A stretch of DNA of 50,776 nucleotides, taken from a virus. The first letter of the stretch is position 1. Each line of letters starts with the position of its first letter. A model generated the notes under the pieces. The model did not search any database. It was not told the origin of the DNA and worked only from the letters and a program-made list of their open reading frames with translations. Positions 30,661-37,492 of the stretch are shown here, piece by piece. Location of the stretch: the IMG/VR virus record IMGVR_UViG_3300046816_000391, positions 1 through 50,776 of that record; one strand, written 5' to 3'. A program made the position numbers and the translations under genes.

Positions 30661-31124
30661 AGCCGGTCATTATCCCCAAGGGTGCACGCGCGCGCATGCG
30701 CACGGTGGAGCTCACACAGATTTCCATCGCGAATCTCGACCCTGACGAGGCCTGGAAGATCACAGCGGAGCCTGTCAAGGCCACTCGCAGCAACTCGCAG
30801 AACGCCTATTTGTGGGCAGTCCCGTACAAGCTCATTTCGGAAGCGACGGGATACGAGGTGGAAGAAGTGCACGAATATTTCCTCGGGCGCTTCTTCGGCT
30901 GGAAGGACAAGAAGGTTCCAAAGACGCCACGCAACCCCGAAGGCGTGGAATCGGTGCCCATGCGCACTACAACGACCGACGAGCATGGCAAGCGTTCGGT
31001 CCTTTCTTTCGAGGTCTTCAGCGAGTACGTGGCCTACATCCAGCGCTTCGGCGCGGTGAAGCTGGGCCTCGTGATCCCGGACCCTGACCCGATGCATAGC
31101 GAGCAGCAGGAGCGCGCGGCATGA
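30657..31124 (+). CDS. NinB-like recombination protein (tentative)
   Basis: The 155 residues begin MKPVIIPKGARARMRTVELT. KATRSNSQNAYLWAVPYKLI followed by SEATGYEVEEVHEYFLGRFF resembles the RSxxQNxxLWAxxxxI core of NinB-type proteins found beside annealing proteins. The C-terminal part carries LSFEVFSEYVAYIQRFGAVK. NinB proteins bind single-stranded DNA and can replace RecFOR functions. Context (ERF upstream, Ref-like downstream) fits; the family call rests on a short motif. Confidence 0.6.
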   Translation: MKPVIIPKGARARMRTVELTQISIANLDPDEAWKITAEPVKATRSNSQNAYLWAVPYKLISEATGYEVEEVHEYFLGRFFGWKDKKVPKTPRNPEGVESVPMRTTTTDEHGKRSVLSFEVFSEYVAYIQRFGAVKLGLVIPDPDPMHSEQQERAA

Positions 31125-31474
31125 TCTGGCATGCGAACGCGAAGCCCTGGAGGAAGTTCGAGCAGGAGCGCGCGGATCGTATGGCGCTTGAAATTGGCTG
31201 CATCTTCTGCTGGCTGGACGAGGGGCAGCGGGGCCCGTGCGAGTGCCGGCACCACATCATCAGCGGCAACAAGCGCATGGGCCACTGGTTCACGCTGCCC
31301 TGCTGTAACCGGCATCACGCCGACTGCCACAACAGTACGTTCAGTCACGCGGTGCAGATTGATCGGTGGCTGAAGGTGCAGCACGCGCTTGGCTTACCTG
31401 ACGATCTGCCGCCGTCGAAAATCTACAAGCGTCGTGAGGCGCTTCCCGAAGCGGATGTTTCAAATGCCTCTTAA
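31121..31474 (+). CDS. Ref/HNH-type endonuclease
   Basis: The 117 residues contain GCIFCWLDEGQRGPCECRHH followed by IISGNKRMGHWFTLPCCNRH and HADCHN. This matches phage P1 Ref and its relatives (C..C...G......HH..SG.R.GH..T.PLC..HH), which are HNH-superfamily nucleases with paired Cys binding zinc; P1 Ref cuts at RecA-bound displacement loops. The C-terminus (HALGLPDDLPPSKIYKRREA) is short. Overlap with the NinB-like gene is four bases. Confidence 0.8.
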   Translation: MIWHANAKPWRKFEQERADRMALEIGCIFCWLDEGQRGPCECRHHIISGNKRMGHWFTLPCCNRHHADCHNSTFSHAVQIDRWLKVQHALGLPDDLPPSKIYKRREALPEADVSNAS

Positions 31475-32009
31475 GACCATTCCAGGCTTACCTGACGACC
31501 AGTACAACGCCCGCTGGATCGCGCGATTGATGCAGCGTGTACGGCCGGGCGAGAACGGCTGCATAGAGGTCGACGGGTTCCACAACGCTGACGGCTACGC
31601 GAACGCCTACCATCGGAAGTGGGGCGACTTTCCGCACCGGGTGTTGATGATCATCCTGCACGGCCCGATTGCACCGGGGCTGATGGCCTGCCACCGCTGC
31701 GGCAACCACGGCTGCGTGAATCCCGATCATCTGTACATCGGCACGATGAAGCAGAACGCACGGGACACCGTGAACCACGGCCGCCACCTCGAAGCCAACA
31801 AGACCCACTGCGTCCACAATCATCCGTTCGATGAAGAGAACACGTGGATCTGCAAGAAGGGTAAACGTCACTGCCGTACATGCGCGCGCATCAATGGGCG
31901 AATCGCCAACGGCTGGACCCGAGAAGAGGCTGAGGCGGAGCCCGTCCAAAACGTCGGCGGACGACTGGGCCGGAAATACCTGGAACGCCACAAGAGTCCG
32001 CAGGCATGA
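31455..32009 (+). CDS. HNH endonuclease (HNH_3 type) with extra zinc-finger tail
   Basis: The 184 residues begin MFQMPLKTIPGLPDDQYNAR (or three codons later at 31464). The nuclease core runs HRVLMIILHGPIAPGLMACH then RCGNHGCVNPDHLYIGTMKQ and NARDTVNHGRH, the classic HNH_3 pattern. A second Cys/His cluster follows (THCVHNHPF, CKKGKRHCRTC). The gene overlaps the Ref-like gene by 20 bases. Free-standing HNH_3 enzymes in phages often act as homing or packaging-associated nucleases; here the role is unknown. Confidence 0.85.
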   Translation: MFQMPLKTIPGLPDDQYNARWIARLMQRVRPGENGCIEVDGFHNADGYANAYHRKWGDFPHRVLMIILHGPIAPGLMACHRCGNHGCVNPDHLYIGTMKQNARDTVNHGRHLEANKTHCVHNHPFDEENTWICKKGKRHCRTCARINGRIANGWTREEAEAEPVQNVGGRLGRKYLERHKSPQA

Positions 32010-32179
32010 CCGAAGCGGACCCCATGCCCGAGCTGTGCCACCACGACGATTCTTCGTGGTGTAACGAGGAATGCGAAGAGAAGGCGCGCAAGTTTGATGA
32101 GTGGATCAAGCGCGAAGTGCAGCGGACCGGCGATATCGCGACGATCTTGGAAATCACTGGAGGGAATCGAAAGTGTTGA
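32006..32179 (+). CDS. 57-residue acidic protein upstream of csrA
   Basis: ATG 32006 overlaps the HNH stop (ATGA). The product begins [20 protein letters not shown] and continues [21 protein letters not shown]-x-H-H plus two further Cys could bind metal. It ends TGGNRKC, seven bases past the csrA start, so csrA may be translated by coupling as well as from its own ribosome site. Confidence 0.6.
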   Translation: MTEADPMPELCHHDDSSWCNEECEEKARKFDEWIKREVQRTGDIATILEITGGNRKC

Positions 32180-32373
32180 TACTTACCCGCAAAACTGGCG
32201 AAGAAATCGACATCACGCTGGAGGACGGCCGGCGCATCACCATCACGCAGCTCGGCGTAAAGGGCAACCAAGTGCGTTATGGAGTTTCTGCGCCAAAGAC
32301 CGTCATCGTAGACCGTCACGAGATAACGGAGCGGAAGTGGGATGAGCAACACCCGGGGAATGGCAATGTCTGA
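32173..32373 (+). CDS. csrA: CsrA/RsmA-family RNA-binding translational regulator
   Basis: The 66 residues start from GTG (32173) with GGAGGG eight bases upstream. The sequence begins (as M) [18 protein letters not shown], then [20 protein letters not shown] and [12 protein letters not shown], which is a full-length CsrA. The key RNA-contact residues are present: Leu4 and Arg6 in LILTR, and the Arg of VDRHEI equivalent to Arg44. About six residues (ITLEDGRR) lengthen the first loop. CsrA dimers bind GGA motifs near ribosome sites. GGA in its own leader (TGGAGGGA) allows self-control. Confidence 0.92.
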   Translation: MLILTRKTGEEIDITLEDGRRITITQLGVKGNQVRYGVSAPKTVIVDRHEITERKWDEQHPGNGNV

Positions 32374-32635
32374 CGCGCTCAGTACCGAACAGCAGGTCGC
32401 GTATCGGCACACGCACATGTGCATCGACGTGCGCGGCGCCCTTCGCAACTACAAGGCCAGCCTGTGGCGTGGCGTCGTGTCGCGCGAGAACGGGACGAGG
32501 ATGACGGCCAACGAAGCGCGGGAGTGGCTGATGGATCAGCTCGCGATGGGTCGCAAAGTGATCCCGTTCGGCAAGCCGTGCGATGGCTTCAGCTACGAGA
32601 CCGGCTGCCCCGGTCATGAGGGGCCATCGAAATGA
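32342..32635 (+). CDS. Small protein, unknown
   Basis: The first ATG (32342) gives 97 residues with a 32-base overlap with csrA; internal ATGs at 32360 and 32366 give a shorter overlap. The body has [20 protein letters not shown] followed by [20 protein letters not shown], a motif common in small early phage proteins. Function is unknown. It ends in an ATGA overlap. Confidence 0.65.
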   Translation: MSNTRGMAMSDALSTEQQVAYRHTHMCIDVRGALRNYKASLWRGVVSRENGTRMTANEAREWLMDQLAMGRKVIPFGKPCDGFSYETGCPGHEGPSK

Positions 32636-32805
32636 GCGACCCCGTCCTGCACTATGGGCCTCACTACGGTGACCGGCTTCTGCCGTATGGCCATTCGCTA
32701 GCGGCCTGCCGTCCCGGCGAAGTGCCAAGCAATCTCACGACGCACAAGCCGTGGGTGACCTGCGAAGCGTGCAAACAAACCGAGGCGTATCGCAATGGCA
32801 AATGA
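32632..32805 (+). CDS. 57-residue Cys-containing protein
   Basis: ATG 32632 overlaps the upstream stop, and the TGA overlaps the next gene by 11 bases. The product contains LHYGPHYGDRLLPYGHSLAA and ends KPWVTCEACKQTEAYRNGK, with C-x2-C. Phage proteins with LxxCR...TxxxxxVTCxxCxxxx are widespread zinc-ribbon-like fragments. Role unknown. Confidence 0.6.
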   Translation: MSDPVLHYGPHYGDRLLPYGHSLAACRPGEVPSNLTTHKPWVTCEACKQTEAYRNGK

Positions 32806-33001
32806 TGTTGATACCAGCGATCTGGAACAGACCTTTGATGCGTGGCTTGATGCTCGTGACCCGCACGCAAGCACGGCCCAGCGATTGAGCTACTGGTTCG
32901 CGTTCAAGGCCGGCGCCGAATGGGCGATGGCTGAAATTCGCAAGAACGCGCGCTTGCCAGAAACACAGCCGGACGACGTGGAGGCGCTGCGCCGTGGCTG
33001 A
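32795..33001 (+). CDS. Small helical protein, unknown
   Basis: The 68 residues begin MANDVDTSDLEQTFDAWLDA and contain LSYWFAFKAGAEWAMAEIRK. The FxAGaewa pattern is frequent in small phage proteins of unknown role. It overlaps both neighbours by 8-11 bases. Confidence 0.63.
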   Translation: MANDVDTSDLEQTFDAWLDARDPHASTAQRLSYWFAFKAGAEWAMAEIRKNARLPETQPDDVEALRRG

Positions 33002-33440
33002 GCTACTGACTGCAGATCTCGTGACTCGGCTGCGAGCCGAAGTGGTCGTCCCATACAAGGAAGGATACGAACCATTTCGCGCACCGCCGAGCAAGTTGAT
33101 GACCGACGCAGCGGACGAGATTGAGCGGCTGCGCGCTGAGCTGGCCCGCATCAATGGGCTTGCCGTCCACCTGAGCAGCGGCGGTCGAGACCCGGACGAG
33201 AAGTGCTACACGAAGCGCGATGTCGAGGCATTGATAGCGATCACGCGCGCCGTGGAGAAGAAGCACGACACGAAGCGGCGCGGGGACAAGAGCTACCTTG
33301 ACGGCAAGGGCGGCCACTTCTGGACCTGCGCGAAATGTCAGTACGTCAACGACGCCGGCATTCGATTCAATCGATGCGGCGAGTGCGGTGAATTTCAGAG
33401 CGGCTACGCTGACACAAGGTCGGGAGAGCCTCATGGCTGA
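32994..33440 (+). CDS. Unknown protein with C-terminal zinc ribbon
   Basis: The 148 residues from a GTG start include DAADEIERLRAELARINGLA (a coiled coil common in phage small proteins) and end with HFWTCAKCQYVNDAGIRFNR followed by CGECGEFQSG. The C-x2-C ... C-x2-C pair is a clear zinc ribbon. Function unknown; overlaps both neighbours by eight bases. Confidence 0.65.
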   Translation: MAELLTADLVTRLRAEVVVPYKEGYEPFRAPPSKLMTDAADEIERLRAELARINGLAVHLSSGGRDPDEKCYTKRDVEALIAITRAVEKKHDTKRRGDKSYLDGKGGHFWTCAKCQYVNDAGIRFNRCGECGEFQSGYADTRSGEPHG

Positions 33441-33636
33441 AGAAGTCTTCACGCATGTCGCGTGCGGCCCCAGCTCCGCGAGCTGCAAGTGCCAGTGCCC
33501 CAATGGGCCGTGCGAGCACAAGTGGGACGGCGAAGAGCGCGTGCACGAGTATCCAGAAGGTGGTTGCTCCTGCTCCGTTACCTGCTCCCGCTGCGGTATG
33601 GATTCGATGAGTCACGATATGTGGGTGATGCCATGA
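33433..33636 (+). CDS. Cys-rich small protein
   Basis: The 67 residues begin MAEEVFTHVACGPSSASCKC and include QCPNGPCEHKWDGEERVHEY and GGCSCSVTCSRCGMDSMSHD. Ten Cys and several His residues point to two bound zinc ions. This type is seen in many phages without a known function. ATGA overlap downstream. Confidence 0.65.
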   Translation: MAEEVFTHVACGPSSASCKCQCPNGPCEHKWDGEERVHEYPEGGCSCSVTCSRCGMDSMSHDMWVMP

Positions 33637-33914
33637 GCAGCTACACGCTTACCCAAGACTGGGTGCGCCGTCTCCGTAATCCGCTTGCCGGCCTGCGCTG
33701 GTTCAGTCGCTGCAGCGACGACGCCCCAATGATCGTCGCCAGACACTACCCGCACCTGTTGTGCTGGTCGTGGTCGATCACATGGCGACCGCACGGAGCC
33801 CTCTGGGTCCACCTCATGCGCCACAACTGCGGTGGCAATGCATGGATTGGCTCTCTGTGCTTCGACTGGCAGAACTACCGCATCAGACGCACTGAGAGCG
33901 AGGAAGGAAAGTGA
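33633..33914 (+). CDS. Trp-rich small protein
   Basis: The 93 residues begin MSSYTLTQDWVRRLRNPLAG and contain PHLLCWSWSITWRPHGALWV followed by HLMRHNCGGNAWIGSLCFDW. Seven or more Trp residues and short strands suggest a beta-sheet protein. It is linked by four-base overlaps at both ends. No family recognised. Confidence 0.62.
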   Translation: MSSYTLTQDWVRRLRNPLAGLRWFSRCSDDAPMIVARHYPHLLCWSWSITWRPHGALWVHLMRHNCGGNAWIGSLCFDWQNYRIRRTESEEGK

Positions 33915-34177
33915 GCAGCGCTCAAAAGTATGCGGAGACCAATCCGCTGGAGTTCACCGCTGAGCAAGTGCGGAAAAAGCTATGGCTGTCCGTCGCCAGT
34001 AAGCCGCGCCGCATTGGCGGCCACACGCAGTTGAGTCTGGCTGCCGCCATCGGCATCTCCGCGCAGTACCTGAACGACATACTGCACGGCAATCGTGAGC
34101 CCTGCGAGAAGTGCTTGGCGTATCTGGGGCTGGAGAAGGTCGTCGTGTATCGCGTGCCGACGAAGCTTTCAAGGTAG
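33911..34177 (+). CDS. Small helix-turn-helix protein
   Basis: The 88 residues from a GTG start include GGHTQLSLAAAIGISAQYLN followed by DILHGNREPCEKCLAYLGLE, an Xre-type helix-turn-helix (QLSLAAAIGISAQYLNDILHGN). Position upstream of the integrase cassette suggests a local regulator, though this is not shown by any nearby operator. Confidence 0.68.
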   Translation: MSSAQKYAETNPLEFTAEQVRKKLWLSVASKPRRIGGHTQLSLAAAIGISAQYLNDILHGNREPCEKCLAYLGLEKVVVYRVPTKLSR

Positions 34178-34191
34178 ATGGACCTGTAGAC

Positions 34192-34569
34192 ATGGCCGAA
34201 GTCCCATTCGACGCACTCGCTAAGCTCGCCGGCACCCGCAAGGTGAAGGCCGTGGCGATGTGGTGCGCGCGATATCGCATCCTGACGTTTCGGGATACGA
34301 AGGGCCGGCCCTGCACGACCGAGACCGCCCTTGACCGCGGACTGTTCCGCGGCAAGGATGACGAAAACGAACCGAACTACGAGCCGCCGCCGTGTCACAG
34401 CTCTCCTGCGGACTCTCAATCCCCGGTGTCGTCGAGAAAGACGGCCGGTATTACAAGATCATCCGCAACAAGTGGCACCCCCTCAGCCGAATCGACGAGG
34501 GGCAGAACGCCCTTTACCGCGCGCTCTACGAACTCGACCCGGCCCGGCCCGGAACGATCGGGGAACTGA
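34192..34569 (+). CDS. DUF4224-like protein, long overlap with integrase
   Basis: The frame starts MAEVPFDALAKLAGTRKVKA and continues VAMWCARYRILTFRDTKGRP, resembling the DUF4224 pattern (AxLTGxKrx..Q..WLr..gi.f....GRPvv) of small proteins encoded just upstream of tyrosine integrases. After about residue 67 (PPPC) the sequence turns Ser/Thr/Arg-rich and looks like out-of-frame integrase. The stop lies 178 bases inside the integrase gene. Family members are about 70-90 residues, so the real end may differ, for example through a frame change near 34390. Confidence 0.55.
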   Translation: MAEVPFDALAKLAGTRKVKAVAMWCARYRILTFRDTKGRPCTTETALDRGLFRGKDDENEPNYEPPPCHSSPADSQSPVSSRKTAGITRSSATSGTPSAESTRGRTPFTARSTNSTRPGPERSGN

Positions 34570-35312
34570 TCAACGTGTACCGAGCGACCGGCATGGACAA
34601 TCTGCGCACGAGCACACAGGCCCGCTATGGGCTGATGCTCACGCGCCTGGATCATCACTTCGGGAAAATGCGGATCGGTGCGCTGAAGCCGAGCCACGTC
34701 GCCGTGTTCCTCGAGAAGCGACGCAAGGCAGGACGCGGGGCAACGGCGGCGAACAGGGAGTTTGCCGTCCTGTCCTCCGTCCACAACTTCGGCATGCGTC
34801 AGGGCTGGCTTGAGACGAACCCCTGCAACGGAATACGCCGCAATCCCGAGAAGCCCCGCAAGCGTTACGTGACAAACGCCGAGTTCTTAGAGGCTTTCGA
34901 CAAGAGCCCCGAGCCGTTCCAGGACCTCATCGCGTTCGCCTATCTGACGGGCATCCGCCAGACCGATGTCATGAACCTTAAGCGCGCCGAGCACCTGAAG
35001 CCCGAGGGGATCGAGTGGGTGGAGAGCAAGACCGGCAAGCTGCACAAGCAGGAATGGTCCGATGCCGTGCGCTTCTTCGTACGTCGCGCGATGGAGCGCT
35101 TCCCCGAAGCCGAATACGTGTTCACCAACCGCTTTGGCCAGCAGTGGGGCGTCTGGGCGATCAACAGCCAGATAGCCAGGCTGGGAAGAGCGTGGTCGTT
35201 CAAGGACCTTCGTGCGAAGTCCCAGAGCGACGCTGAGCACTCGGTCCTAGGCCACGATGCCGCGATGGAGCGGCTCTATCGCAAGGTCATCAAGACGAGG
35301 CCGGTGCGATGA
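34392..35312 (+). CDS. int: Tyrosine recombinase (phage integrase)
   Basis: The 306 residues use a GTG start. The N-terminal arm-binding part (residues 8-35, VEKDGRYYKIIRNKWHPL) and a core-binding helical domain (55-150) precede the catalytic domain. The visible active-site residues are Arg189 in LTGIRQTDV, Lys213 in ESKTGK, Lys271-x2-Arg274 (KDLRAKS, where most relatives have His-x2-Arg), His288 in VLGHDA and Tyr296 in ERLYRKV. It integrates the phage by strand exchange at the attP lying 37 bases downstream. The stop overlaps an ATG (ATGA). The first His-to-Lys change is tolerated in some integrases. Confidence 0.93.
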   Translation: MSQLSCGLSIPGVVEKDGRYYKIIRNKWHPLSRIDEGQNALYRALYELDPARPGTIGELINVYRATGMDNLRTSTQARYGLMLTRLDHHFGKMRIGALKPSHVAVFLEKRRKAGRGATAANREFAVLSSVHNFGMRQGWLETNPCNGIRRNPEKPRKRYVTNAEFLEAFDKSPEPFQDLIAFAYLTGIRQTDVMNLKRAEHLKPEGIEWVESKTGKLHKQEWSDAVRFFVRRAMERFPEAEYVFTNRFGQQWGVWAINSQIARLGRAWSFKDLRAKSQSDAEHSVLGHDAAMERLYRKVIKTRPVR

Positions 35313-35314
35313 AT

Positions 35315-35343
35315 CTTAGAGGCTACGGCGTGTTTCTTAGAGG
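35315..35343 (+). promoter_or_regulatory. Candidate left arm-type integrase sites
   Basis: CTTAGAGG occurs twice as a direct repeat (35315-35322 and 35336-35343), 21 bp or two helical turns apart, ending six bases before the attP core. A further copy, inverted, lies on the other side of the core. The spacing and symmetry fit integrase arm-binding sites. Confidence 0.55.
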
Positions 35344-35348
35344 GAAAG

Positions 35349-35395
35349 TGGTGGGCCGTGAAGGAGTCGAACCTTCGACCAAGAGATTAAGAGTC
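35349..35395 (-). other. attP: attP core: 3' half of tRNA-Lys(CTT)
   Basis: On the minus strand the sequence runs from GACTCTTAATC (anticodon loop CTCTTAA, anticodon CTT) through the T arm GAAGG-TTCGACT-CCTTC to acceptor ACGGCCC-A-CCA. No 5' half of a tRNA exists upstream, so it is not a phage tRNA gene but the copy of the host tRNA end that rebuilds the gene after integration. The core boundary at the anticodon end is inferred from loss of stem pairing beyond GA. It lies just downstream of int. Confidence 0.88.
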
Positions 35396-35437
35396 GGTCG
35401 CCTTTATACTGGATTCACGCAGAAAACAGCGTTATTC

Positions 35438-35499
35438 CCTCTAAGCATGGCAGCGACGATGGGCTGTTTTTCGGCCTCATTTGCGGGGGACCTTAGAGA
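35438..35499 (+). promoter_or_regulatory. Candidate right arm-type integrase sites
   Basis: CCTCTAAG at 35438-35445 is the exact reverse complement of the left-arm motif, and CTTAGAGA at 35492-35499 is a one-mismatch copy. The region 35401-35591 has no convincing gene. With the left-arm copies they flank the core on both sides, as in lambda-type attP. Confidence 0.5.
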
Positions 35500-35591
35500 C
35501 TTTCCGAACTACCTCGCCGACAGAATGAGGCGCTGTCCGAAAAACGGTAGAGCGTTGATATCTGCCATCGATCCGCGTAATAAGCTACTTG

Positions 35592-36002
35592 ATGGAAGCC
35601 TTCGAAGACGTCGCTCTACGCGCACGTATGCGCTATTTAGCGCTCCGCAAACAGCCGGCTCGGCAAATCTACGTGATGCCGGCACGCGAATATCTGAAGA
35701 TCGGTATGGCGATCGATCCGGCCGCCAGATGGCGAACGCTGAGCAGCGCAAACCCATTCATCGAACTGCCGATTTATGTGAGCCGCAGCATGGCTTCCGC
35801 CCGCATGGCGGAACGAGAAATCCACCGAAGGCTCCGTCAGTACCAGGTGCTGAGCGCCATCGCAGGACGAGAGTGGTTCAGTTGCAGTCGTCAGCTCGCG
35901 ATAGAAATCGCTACACAAGTAACGGACGAATGGGCCACGTGGGAGCAGCAAGATGATCGATCTGATTACGGTACCGCGATTCTGCGCGCTCACCGGCTAT
36001 AG
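35592..36002 (+). CDS. MUG113/T5orf172-type GIY-YIG-like protein
   Basis: The 136 residues begin MEAFEDVALRARMRYLALRK. QIYVMPAREYLKIGMAIDPA followed by ARWRTLSSANPFIELPIYVS, then AEREIHRRLRQY and GREWFSCSRQLAIEI, match the T5orf172/MUG113 fold (YV......KIG.s.d...R...l.........e......A...E...H..l......G.EwF), a distant GIY-YIG relative. Nuclease activity is not proven for these. It is the first gene after attP and has no obvious ribosome site. Confidence 0.78.
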   Translation: MEAFEDVALRARMRYLALRKQPARQIYVMPAREYLKIGMAIDPAARWRTLSSANPFIELPIYVSRSMASARMAEREIHRRLRQYQVLSAIAGREWFSCSRQLAIEIATQVTDEWATWEQQDDRSDYGTAILRAHRL

Positions 36003-36147
36003 CGACGATGCCGTAAGGGCGAAATTTCAGGCCGGCATCTGGAAGGAAAACGAGGTCTGGCTCAGAGCGCCGGACAATCGAATCCTCATCAGTATCCTGG
36101 GTTACGAGGATTGGGCCCGCGGACGTACCAAGAAGGGGAAGTCTTGA
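35953..36147 (+). CDS. xis: Excisionase-like protein
   Basis: The 64 residues begin MIDLITVPRFCALTGYSDDA and continue VRAKFQAGIWKENEVWLRAP, ending NRILISILGYEDWARGR. The pattern (W)ItvxrFxxxTGYsxdAVraKxxxGxWxEgxxWxkaPDgrIlisixGyxxW is that of small winged-helix excisionase proteins of phages and genomic islands. It overlaps the upstream gene by 50 bases. It lies on the other side of attP from int, so in the prophage it is at the opposite end. Confidence 0.78.
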   Translation: MIDLITVPRFCALTGYSDDAVRAKFQAGIWKENEVWLRAPDNRILISILGYEDWARGRTKKGKS

Positions 36148-36184
36148 ACACTCAATCACCTCCTACATCCACACCGGAGCATCC

Positions 36185-36421
36185 ATGAGCACTGCCGGAG
36201 ATTGGTTCGCCGACGAGCACGAGTTCCGCCAGCTCTGTGGCGATGCTCAGTCGCAAGCCGTTGGCGAGTCGTCGCAGGACTTCGCGGCTGAGATGGTCAT
36301 CAAGGCGAAGGAGCGTGGCCTTTCCACGTATCTGAGCGACAAGCAACTGGCGTGGCTCTGCAAGCTCGCCGATTGGGACCTGCCGAAGCGGCGCTCCGGT
36401 GGCAATGGAGAAGCGAAGTGA
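36185..36421 (+). CDS. Small helical protein, unknown
   Basis: The 78 residues begin MSTAGDWFADEHEFRQLCGD and contain DFAAEMVIKAKERGLSTYLS followed by DKQLAWLCKLADWD. The pattern (F......A..mG...yLSdkQ..wL..La..d) occurs in a common small phage protein family without a known role. The end overlaps the next GTG. A 37-bp gap upstream makes this a possible restart of translation. Confidence 0.68.
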   Translation: MSTAGDWFADEHEFRQLCGDAQSQAVGESSQDFAAEMVIKAKERGLSTYLSDKQLAWLCKLADWDLPKRRSGGNGEAK

Positions 36422-36657
36422 CCGCTTGGCTGCAGCGAATCTACTACCGCTACTTCTTCCGCTTTCGGTTCACCCACTTCGAGATCAAACCGAAGCGGAT
36501 TGGTTTCGTGCTTGTGCCCCACGAGCTCGCCAACGGCTTGATGAAGGACGGCTGGACCATTGCGCCGGAAGAAGATAGCAATCGCCGAGCCGGTATGGTG
36601 TTCCTTGAGAAGTTGGAGCAGCCGTCATTTGTCAGCGCAGGAGCGCCTCGTGAGTAG
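36418..36657 (+). CDS. Small basic/aromatic protein, unknown
   Basis: The 79 residues from GTG begin with WLQRIYYRYFFRFRFTHFEI, strongly aromatic and basic, followed by ELANGLMKDGWTIAPEEDSN. It overlaps both neighbours (4 and 8 bases). No family recognised. Confidence 0.6.
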   Translation: MTAWLQRIYYRYFFRFRFTHFEIKPKRIGFVLVPHELANGLMKDGWTIAPEEDSNRRAGMVFLEKLEQPSFVSAGAPRE

Positions 36658-36862
36658 CTTCGACACATCGGATAGAGCGGCGCGACTTGAAGCTCACTAC
36701 TCGCGCATGTGCGTCTGCGGGCATCGATTCGGGACGCATACCCTGTTTTCCGGCTGCATACTTTGCGACTGCGGATGCGCGAACGACACACTTCGCACCG
36801 TCGAATACACGGACCTTACCAGCGTGAGCGGTCCTCCAACCGTGGGAGGTGAGCGTGGGTGA
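36650..36862 (+). CDS. Small Cys/His-rich protein
   Basis: The 70 residues from GTG include MCVCGHRFGTHTLFSGCILC then DCGCAND, with C-x-C-x-H and C-x2-C-x-C-x-C, a likely zinc site. It overlaps both neighbours by eight bases. Role unknown. Confidence 0.6.
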   Translation: MSSFDTSDRAARLEAHYSRMCVCGHRFGTHTLFSGCILCDCGCANDTLRTVEYTDLTSVSGPPTVGGERG

Positions 36863-37160
36863 GTCAATTCGACTGAGGCAGTTAGCCGCCGCCATCGAAG
36901 AGTACGAGGCCTTGAAGAGCTTCGACTTCAAAGTGGCCAGCGGCAGTGACGTCCGCGTGGAATGGCGACTCGGAGCCGCGTGCGTTGGCTACAAAGAAAC
37001 GGCCGCCGCTATCTCCACCATCGTTGGCGAACGATACGACGAACTGCGTGGTGAGGCGCTGTCTCGCGCGGCGGGGAAGATTCAGGCCGCACGAGTCGAT
37101 CTCGAAGACTGGCGGGCGCAACAAGGCCCCACGTCTTCAGCTCGGGAGGATGAGCGGTGA
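36855..37160 (+). CDS. Small helical protein, unknown
   Basis: The 101 residues from the GTG at 36855 (GGGAGG five bases upstream favours it over 36849) contain LRQLAAAIEEYEALKSFDFK and YDELRGEALSRAAGKIQAAR, a long charged helix. It overlaps both neighbours. No family recognised. Confidence 0.62.
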   Translation: MGESIRLRQLAAAIEEYEALKSFDFKVASGSDVRVEWRLGAACVGYKETAAAISTIVGERYDELRGEALSRAAGKIQAARVDLEDWRAQQGPTSSAREDER

Positions 37161-37492
37161 GCATTATCTGTGTGAGAGCTACGTTCGAATGCGACGGATG
37201 CGGCGGGCAGTTCCGTATCGAAATGGACCCTGCCAGCATGAGACCGAAGGGCTGGTCTCTCACCGAAGAGGCCGAAGACTTTCTCAGGGGTATGTGCGGC
37301 GCTGACGGCGGGATGCCAGCGATGGTGCATGACATGCACCTTTGCGACGACTGTGCGGGCGTTGCCGCGAGCTGCGGCCCCGATGATCAGGAAGGGTATT
37401 CGTCCAAAGAGGTGATCCAAGAGGCATTGGCCAGGACGCCTCGCAAGCCGAAACGACGCTCTGCCTCACCACAGGAAGCGACTCATGACTGA
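37157..37492 (+). CDS. Zinc-binding small protein
   Basis: The 111 residues from GTG include FECDGCGGQFRIEMDPASMR and HDMHLCDDCAGVAASCG; the C-x2-C pairs ~55 residues apart would build one zinc ribbon. GWSLTEEAEDFLRGMCGADG lies between them. A PKRRSAS tail is basic. This fold is common in small phage proteins; its role is unknown. Confidence 0.65.
   Translation: MSIICVRATFECDGCGGQFRIEMDPASMRPKGWSLTEEAEDFLRGMCGADGGMPAMVHDMHLCDDCAGVAASCGPDDQEGYSSKEVIQEALARTPRKPKRRSASPQEATHD

Noticed and set aside
35349-35400. Phage tRNA-Lys gene
   Set aside because: Only the 3' half from the anticodon loop is present; no D arm or 5' acceptor strand follows, so it is an attachment core.
35309-35956. 215-codon frame starting at the integrase stop
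   Set aside because: It reads through the tRNA-derived attP core and then out of frame through the MUG113-type gene; no protein-like conservation.
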